From Haplomitrium mnioides (taxonomy: Eukaryota > Marchantiophyta > Haplomitriopsida > Calobryales): a DNA stretch of 49,426 nt. The position numbers and the translations under genes are program-made. The DNA lies in the NCBI GenBank assembly GCA_049999725.1, contig JBNGIS010031066.1, positions 41,220 to 90,645 of the forward strand. Reading direction: 5' to 3'. This document shows positions 42,899 to 49,426 of the stretch, piece after piece. How positions within the stretch are numbered: the stretch's first letter is position 1; each line of letters opens with the position of its first letter. The notes beneath the pieces are model-generated. The model was given only the letters and a program-made list of their open reading frames with translations, was not told the DNA's origin and ran no database searches.

Positions 42899-42998
42899 NN
42901 NNNNNNNNNNNNNNNNNNNNNNNNNNNNNNNNNNNNNNNNNNNNNNNNNNNNNNNNNNNNNNNNNNNNNNNNNNNNNNNNNNNNNNNNNNNNNNNNNN
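42899..42998. other. Assembly gap, 100 N
   Basis: Placeholder gap adjoining the copia gag remnant. Confidence 0.98.
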
Positions 42999-43858
42999 TG
43001 GCCTTTTGTGCCACATTGGAAAAAAGATGGGGAATTTTTCTTATCTAAATTGTACGAGAATTGACTCCTTCTGAAATTTCTACCTCAATATTTGGACCAG
43101 GTATTGACATAAGGTTGTCGTGTCAAGGTTGGTATAGGACGTCCTCTGTTCTTGGACGATTGATATCTTTCTTCGCAGGGTTGTCTCCCTATCCTCCCAT
43201 TGAAATTGCCATGACCCCTTCTGTTGGTCTTGTTTTCGACTCTTGTGAAGTGTGTTTCAAGTATGGGAGGAGGGGCAGAACTCCCAAGTGGTAGGTTCTT
43301 AGCATTTTCAAGGAGGAAAGTGTAATGTTTCTCAGCAAGGAGCATACATGCAATCAATTATGAATATCTTGCAAAATTCCTATTGCGATACTGAGATGCC
43401 ATAACTAGGTTGGAAAAATTGAAAGTAGATAGGGTATTGTCTATTTGTTCTTCATCTATAACAGATTGGCCACAAATGGCTAATTGAGATACAATGTGAA
43501 AAAGTTTGTTGTTATAACTTGCAACTATTGGATAATCTTGAACTTTGAGATTGATCTAGTTGTGTCTTGCAGACGGTAAGGATGTTGTTCTCATATGATC
43601 AAACTATAGTTTGAGATCATCCCATAGTATCTTGGGATTGCAATGATTCATATATTGGGTTTTCAATGAATCAGTAAGATGATGATGTATGAGAATCAAT
43701 GCCTTGGCCTTCTCTTGTAAAATAGGTCCCTCATCAATTATAATGGTATCCTGGAGATCTTTGGATGTAAGGTGGGCTTCAGCATCCAAAGACCACGTCA
43801 AGTAATTTGACCCATCAATGGATAAGGCCTGAAAAAGTAGTTTCTTAATAGGGTTCAT
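42999..43858 (-). pseudogene. Copia-C: copia gag remnant (minus strand)
   Basis: ATG at 43858 (minus) begins MNPIKKLLFQALSIDGSNYL, parallel to the Copia-B gag start. Blocks HHHLTDSLKTQYMNHCNPKIL, DEEQIDNTLSTFNFSNLVM and LIACMLLAEKHYTFLL match Copia-B in order. An in-frame TAG (plus 43556-43558) lies at the position equivalent to the TAG at 10732 in Copia-B. The RG-containing tail ends near the gap, and no pol is visible. It is a third member of the lineage, truncated or continuing into the gap. Confidence 0.82.
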
Positions 43859-44461
43859 GGCTGGAAAAGTGAAATTGGATTCATTGATTCAAGTAATACT
43901 GAAAATGATATTAATCTGTTGGACTAAATGTTTTTGTTCAAAATAACAATAGAAAAATAGAGAATAGACGAACTTAATATGCCCAAAGATATAAAGTTGC
44001 TTCCCTGAAATCTTTTGGTGTAGATGAGGTTGGTTTTCAGAATTGTGTCATGTTGACATAAACTTCTTCTCTTCCAGTTTCATTTGGAGTCAAGTTGTTG
44101 TAGAGGGCCATCAACATCTTGATGCTACTTCTTTGTCAACATTTATTAACCTCTAAGTTGAAACAATATGAAACTTGTGGCTGAAGCACTACTTCATTAG
44201 TTTAGACCCCTTTGATGCTCATGGGAGCCCAAGAGAACAATCAAACTCTTCTTCAACTTCTTCTTACTATTCTCATCTCATGTATGGTCTTTGCAAAAAT
44301 CACTATCCTTGCTATTTCAACAAAAGCTATACAACACGGGTTTGCTTCCCTCTTCCATTAGTGGTTAGAAGAAAAACTTTTGATATAAATACTACTCAGG
44401 GTTGAGTGATTTCAAAAATTAGCAAAGAAGCATAAGAGAATTTGTTGTCGACTTACATGCT
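43859..44461. other. No gene recognised
   Basis: Sequence upstream of the Copia-C gag on the minus strand. It may include its leader. No primer site or LTR was identified. Confidence 0.35.
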
Positions 44462-44757
44462 TTGGCCTTCATTGATCAAGCAAAAGGAAAAATAAGCAGA
44501 GCTCATCTTTTGCTCATTTTGTGCAACAGCCCTTGCTTTGATCTACAAATTAGTATGTCCTCCAGCGGTAGCTACACAAATCCTTACAGGTCCTACAACT
44601 TGTACAATATTGGTGGAAGCGAGGTTCAATCTCATCACATCGTGCGCTTATGTTTCACAATCAACATCAAGAGGAGCATCAATATCTGTTGTCATGGACT
44701 TTGCCTCTTCCTTAAGGCAATATCGTTCTATCAAGCAGCCTTCTCTTGCAATTTTAG
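44462..44757 (-). pseudogene. Unrecognised exon remnant (minus strand)
   Basis: The minus strand reads a coding-like stretch with blocks CLKEEAKSMTTDIDAPLDVD, VMRLNLASTNIVQVVGPVRI, CVATAGGHTNL and KARAVAQNEQKMSSAYFSFC. It is interrupted by one TAA and one TAG and ends at a consensus donor AT/GTAAGT near 44459. The uneven, protein-like composition and the donor suggest a former exon. I do not recognise the family. Confidence 0.4.
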
Positions 44758-45329
44758 GTAGCACAGAAATGTAGAAGATCAAATATAATCCTTCCAAAAC
44801 ATTTGTTATCTTCAAACTATAGATCGAGCACTTTATCTACACAACATTCGAATGCAACATGGTGGTTCAAGGTTCACCCTTGAGTAGAAAATGAATGCAA
44901 TATTTCTCAAGTTAATTCTGCTACATATTCAAAATTTCATGTCTCCCAAGTCAAGCTCGTCTCCAGCAAATGTAGCTCGACTTGTTCGTTTAATCTGACC
45001 TGATTAGACTTTCACGTGAGTGCTTGCGGAAAATGTGCTTACAACCACTCTTGGATTTGAAAAAAAAATTGATTTCATTTTTTTCTTAAATGTAATGGTT
45101 TGGAGACAAAAAAATAAATTTTTTTTTGCTATGGAGCTGATAACGTGCTACAAGCGACGCATTAGCTCATTCACTCAACATCTCATCGTATCTCTTATTG
45201 TTCCACATTGCCACACTTTACATCCCTTTTAGAGTATATTGCTAGATGGAAAGTTATGTTACTACCATAACTTCCTTAACTAAAGTACAATAGTTAAATA
45301 ACTAAGGTTAAAATAACTGGGGTTGTCAC
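44758..45329. other. No gene recognised
   Basis: AT-rich DNA without recognisable features. Confidence 0.4.
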
Positions 45330-45415
45330 ACATAAGTCCATTCGTACATGCTCTCTAATCCATGCACGTATAGACTTGGAAGTCAATGGGCGCATGGACT
45401 CAAGCTCACAAAAAC
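45330..45415. repeat. Short palindrome-family array
   Basis: Three or four degraded units (GTCCATTCGTACATG, ATCCATGCACGTATAGACTT, GTCAATGGGCGCATGGACTC) are spaced about 23-26 bp. Confidence 0.7.
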
Positions 45416-46439
45416 AACCAAAAATTAGATGGAATTACATGTCTTGTCCTTGTGTGCTTTGATCAAGTCCTTGCCAAAATTGCCTTCCTATTGATCTCAT
45501 CAACTCCAAATTTCTTTGTTGAAGTATTGTAAAATCCAATGCCCTTTGAGTTGCTCACATGAAGCCTAATAGAAACCATGCATCCTTCTTGCACCATTGT
45601 AGCTTGGGCCAGCCTCCTAAGATTGTATTTGGACGACTGGTTCCTCTATAAGTACACTTGCTTCTCAAGATCGTGACTCATAGCACAAACAATTGGCCAT
45701 TCAACTCAATTAGCTTCACCACATCCATAAATCAAAAAGGTTTTGATGCTAAAATTGTGCTCTCTAACCTACTTGTTGCCATTTTTTCAAAACTATGAAA
45801 GTGTAAAAATTGAACGGAAAATACATCAATCAAATTGAAATATGAAACCCAAAGGCAAAATATTGCTAAAATAAAAGGAAAATTTTTTTCTTGCTGGAAA
45901 AAAAAAACAACACATGCATGTATGACAATGGAAAGAGACTTTCTATACATGTTTTTCTTATGCTTGAAAGCTTAAAGGTTGTTTTCCCACGAAAAAATTA
46001 TTCGTGTAGCTTTTTCCATGTTATTTTTCATGGCAAGAAAAGCTAGCATATATTACAGTAAGTTTTTACATTTTTCTAGTTTCTTTTTACTTTTTCTCTC
46101 AAACGCTTTCACTATTTTGTTGTTTTGTAGAATTTTTCCCAAAAAGCACCTTTTTTTCAATAATTATATATATTTTATTGATTCATTCATTAAACTCCTA
46201 TAGCTATCTATCCTTTTTTTTCTATATTACAAATGGCAGAAATGACAAGAGGCAAGAAGCAATTGGAATTTCAAGATTTGTAGTCTTAAAAAAGTTTCAT
46301 AGTTGGACGTCAAGGCAGTCATCTTTCATACCAAAATGTTGAAGGTAGTTAGATTAGTGAACCAAAAGCATCAAATGTAATGGCCATTATATTAGCTAAA
46401 AATAATTTGATTGCACAACAACATATTTCTTTAGGAGTG
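45416..46439. other. AT-rich, no gene recognised
   Basis: AT-rich sequence. Open frames here are short and low in complexity. Nothing further can be supported. Confidence 0.4.
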
Positions 46440-48990
46440 AATCTGTCGCTCCCCTGTTTCCAGCCTTAACCTTTTCATACCTCGTTTCGATGCAGGGGGC
46501 GACAAGTTTACGGGCTTTCGGGTTCTTTTCTGAGATGGCCCCTTGCCAGTTACCACTTTCAGACCTTAAGGACTCTTCCTCTCCTTACAGGCATGGTATG
46601 CTTCTTACACTCTTCTTCTTCTCACACTCAAGTCAGACATTCAACCTTGCACAGGTCCACATCCATTTATACCCAGTTGTGATTTGTGTGTAATTCCTGC
46701 ACTTTATTCTTAGGACCCAATGACTTAGGCCCTGCCACCTTATTTGTGCTTGGGCAGAATGGTGTTGGTGACCTGCACAGCTGAACACTACAACAGGCTG
46801 GACTCCCCCTCTCAGGGTTGTCCTAGAGCTAAACTAGATTATCCTAACTATCCTAACATGCACTAATTCCTAACTATGCAAACAGGATCAGGAATAGAGA
46901 GCATTCACCCCCATGATGCCAGACTTGTGTCAAGGGATTGGACTCCCCCTTCAAGTGTGTTCCCAGGGTCTGTTCAACTGATCCTATGTCCACTAATCTA
47001 ACAATTCAAGGGGACACACATGCAGAAAGGCAATCTAACTACACATATATGAACAACACCTATATACAATATATGCAAGAGAAAACAGAGTCCTTGAAGG
47101 CCCTATGGATTTCTACCTGATATACTTCCTTTGTGAATCCCGCTGCCTTACAACTGCAGCCCAGCAACCCACACACCCTCCACTCCAGATAGTTTTTTAA
47201 CTTCCCTCGCGAGAAGCCCTGCTTTTACTTCCTCAGGATAGGAAGAGAGTTTCTTTTACTTCCACCTCTGGAAGACAGCTTTACCAGCTGCAGGTAGCCC
47301 ACTCCACCCTCGAGCCTCGACGGGTCTTACTACGCCCAGTGCACCGGCACTGGCACAGCCCCCCCCTCTCTAATCTCCACTTGAGAATTAACACACCAGA
47401 GTGTTCTCCGAATACTCTCGGTTGATGCGCTTGCACAAGGGAATGCCGAGAGACCCCAAGCTCACTACTCGGCAGCCTCTCCTTAGTTCTCAACCGACCG
47501 AAAACTCCTTCCGTGCTATCGTATCAGTAACCCTCTGCCCTGGTCCGCCTGCAAGAATGAGGTCACCTGGGTCTCCCCCCAGTCCTCCTCTAAATCCTCC
47601 GGTTCCCCTAGGGCTAATACGTCTGCTTCACGTAGCCTTCAATGAATTATCGCCCTGCCTTACCATGTGCAATTCACCTTTCTTGCTATCACTGTCGCGC
47701 CGCAATTGCCCGTGAAACGCCGAGAGACCCCAAGCTCACTACTCGGCAGCCTCTCCTTAGTTCTCAACCGATCGAAAACCCCTTCCATGCTATCGTATCA
47801 GTAACCCTCCACCCTAGTTCGCCTGCAAGGATGAGGTCACCTGGGTCTCCCCCCAGTCCTCCTCTAAATCCTTCGGTTCCCCTAGGGCTAATACCTCTGC
47901 TTCACGTAGCCTTCAATGAATTATCGCCCTACCTTACCATGTGCAATTCACCTTTCTTGCTATCACTGTCGCGCCACAATTGCCCGTGAAACGCCGAGAG
48001 ACCCCAAGCTCACTACTCGGCAGCCTCTCCTTAGTTCTCAACCGATCGAAAACCCCTTCTGTGCTATCGTATCAGTAACCCTCTGCCCTGGTTCGCCTGC
48101 AAGGATGAGGTCACCTGGGTCTCCCCCCAGTCCTCCTCTAAATCCCCCGATTCCCATGGGCTAGTACCTCTGCTTCACGTAGCCTTCAATGGATTATCGC
48201 CTTGCCTTACCATGCGCGAATCTCGTGCCCCGCAGCGCTATCTCTCCAACAATTGCCCGTGCATCAACCCGAAGAATTTTGAAGACAAACAATATATACT
48301 CCCCTCGCGCGCTGCCCTCCGACGTTTGATCCGATGAATAGTCGTTATTGCCGTTGGCTCGAAACAGGGGACGACGATGCGTGGCTTCACTGTTAGGTAA
48401 TCCCGTTACCACGGGATGGGAGGAAGCGCCGCGTGTCCAGCAGTTGGTCGAGGAAAATCCAATGACAACGGTCACTTGAACAAGGAGCCCCGAGGAATTT
48501 GACGGGAAGAGATTCCATAGATTCCCGCAGAACCGAATCCAAAGAGGCCTTCGGAGCCGACTTCCGAAGTGCCCCACGGAACCGACTCCAAGGGATCTCC
48601 TTAGATCCCCCCGCAGGTGCTCCTTTCTTCTTCTCGCACCACGTCGTCCGCTGCACCGCCACGCAAGGGGTAGGCTGACCGTTGCACTGAACTCTTCCTC
48701 TGTAGTTGACCCACACTGTGCCCGAGGTCAGGTGAACTCCCCTCCTAGCGCCGCGTGTCCCGTGAATTGCTTCGGGGTCTCTGGAGTCGCCACGTCATCC
48801 AAAGGCCACCGTCCGACACCGCCCCGCAAAGGGGTAGGCGAACCGTCGCGCCGACTCCTTCTGATGTTGACCCAGAGAACCTTGCACGCTTCCCAAGATG
48901 TCACGTCATCCGAAGGACACCGTCCTGTAAAGCTAGATGCTTCGCCGGTTTCTCCTCATGTGACTTTGATGTTGAGTGCACATTGAATAT
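46440..48990 (-). repeat. Inverted copy of the outer LTR-like repeat
   Basis: The reverse complement follows the plus-strand outer repeat in the same order. GGTCAGCCTACCCC … GGCGG modules (48650-48870) match 39060-39110. AATTCTCAAGTGGAG (47375-47395) matches 40262-40275. The 47182-47312 block matches 40338-40462. The GTTAAGGC segment near 46466 matches 41041. The middle holds a 274-bp triplication not seen in the plus copy. No coding region recognised. The boundaries are estimates. Confidence 0.62.
47445..48265 (-). repeat. Three tandem copies of a 274-bp unit
   Basis: GCCGAGAGACCCCAAGC begins units at 47445, 47719 and 47993, exactly 274 bp apart. Copies differ by only a few percent, so the amplification is recent relative to the rest of the block. 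The parallel open frames of about 80-115 codons in it are repeat shadows. Confidence 0.93.
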
Positions 48991-48999
48991 GAGAGGTGG

Positions 49000-49426
49000 G
49001 TTGAAGTGTGGCTGCAATCATCAATACACAACAAATTCTACAAAGAAAGAATACTCAAAACAAAAATATTGTGGAAATCCTCACTCTTTATTCCAAATGC
49101 TCACACACAAAACACTCTTGCTCTCACCCTTCTAACTCTCAACACACTTCTCACTTTATGAAAGACTACTCCTCAAGTGCTTGCCCTCCAATGAGTCTTC
49201 AAAGTAGCTCCTCCAAGAGCTCCTCCAAGCGCTTCTCCAAAGGTCTCTCACAACTCTCAAATCTAAAATCTCCAAATGAAAAACCAAGTCCCAACTCAAG
49301 CTCAACCTCCTTATATACTAGTCTAGATAATTACTAGGAGTAAAACTAAATATTCTATCACCCTAGGTAAAGAATATATGGTGATTATCTCTCTAATTAT
49401 TAATTCCTACAAGTGCTCCTCAAGTA
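49000..49426 (-). repeat. Probable partial LTR on the minus strand
   Basis: On the minus strand a TATATAAGG box (plus about 49310-49318) is followed by Gly/Glu-codon-like purine-rich sequence and then AATAAA (plus 49087-49092), the usual spacing of promoter and polyadenylation signal in an LTR. The left end is unclear and the right end is outside the window. Confidence 0.4.

Noticed and set aside
47401-48164. Three overlapping open frames of about 80-115 codons
   Set aside because: They are the same frame repeated by the 274-bp triplication in LTR-like DNA and lack protein motifs.

Overview
The window is repeat-rich nuclear DNA of a plant-type genome. The evidence is several Ty1/copia and Ty3/gypsy LTR retrotransposons, a primer-binding site matching initiator Met-tRNA, a second primer-binding site of the Athila/Tat kind, and AT-rich DNA with spliceosomal-type introns. 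A transposase-like gene remnant of a type I associate more with non-seed plants and algae than with flowering plants makes a bryophyte, lycophyte, fern or charophyte source plausible, but the species cannot be fixed. Four N runs (100, 100, 400 and 100 bases) are assembly gaps. I see no intact host gene, tRNA, rRNA or CRISPR array.

Layout. 1-5221: 3' part of a copia element (Copia-A) with a 1504-codon open polyprotein frame, a long 3' leader and a 168-bp 3' LTR. 5270-10440: degenerate minus-strand gene exons, palindromic repeat arrays and AT-rich DNA. 10441-15088: a decayed relative (Copia-B) that lost its protease region and ends in a 265-bp LTR inserted into another minus-strand gene remnant (15089-17084). 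17460-20960: a broken transposase-like gene (recalled as the DUF7869 type) with a clear intron. 21806-41300: an LTR-like repeat interrupted by two nested gypsy elements. Gypsy-1 is 22498-26601 with TSD GTGAT; Gypsy-2 is 27058-38956 with 2.9-kb LTRs and TSD CCCTT. 42999-43858: a copia gag remnant on the minus strand. 46440-48990: an inverted copy of the same outer LTR-like repeat, carrying a 274-bp triplication. 49000-49426: part of another LTR on the minus strand.

The most unusual feature is inside the Copia-A reverse transcriptase. Between the catalytic-aspartate block and the YGLKQSG block lies an extra segment of roughly 165 residues. It is built from 36-nt (12-codon) units, each carrying a 13-nt hairpin of the form GGAC-N5-GTCC that encodes GPFV-like peptides. 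The hairpin arms stay complementary although the rest of each unit has diverged, and two units show compensatory changes. Copia-B has a shorter version with the same 36-nt spacing. A second theme is a dispersed family of short palindromes (arms like GAGTCCATGC / GCATGGACTC) in arrays of about 24-30 bp period. At least three of these arrays lie in predicted introns of degenerate genes.

Most elements other than Copia-A are dead. Many of their stops are TAG at codons expected to be Gln or Trp, as expected from methylcytosine deamination. Reading is by eye; homology statements rest on motif recognition and within-window comparison.
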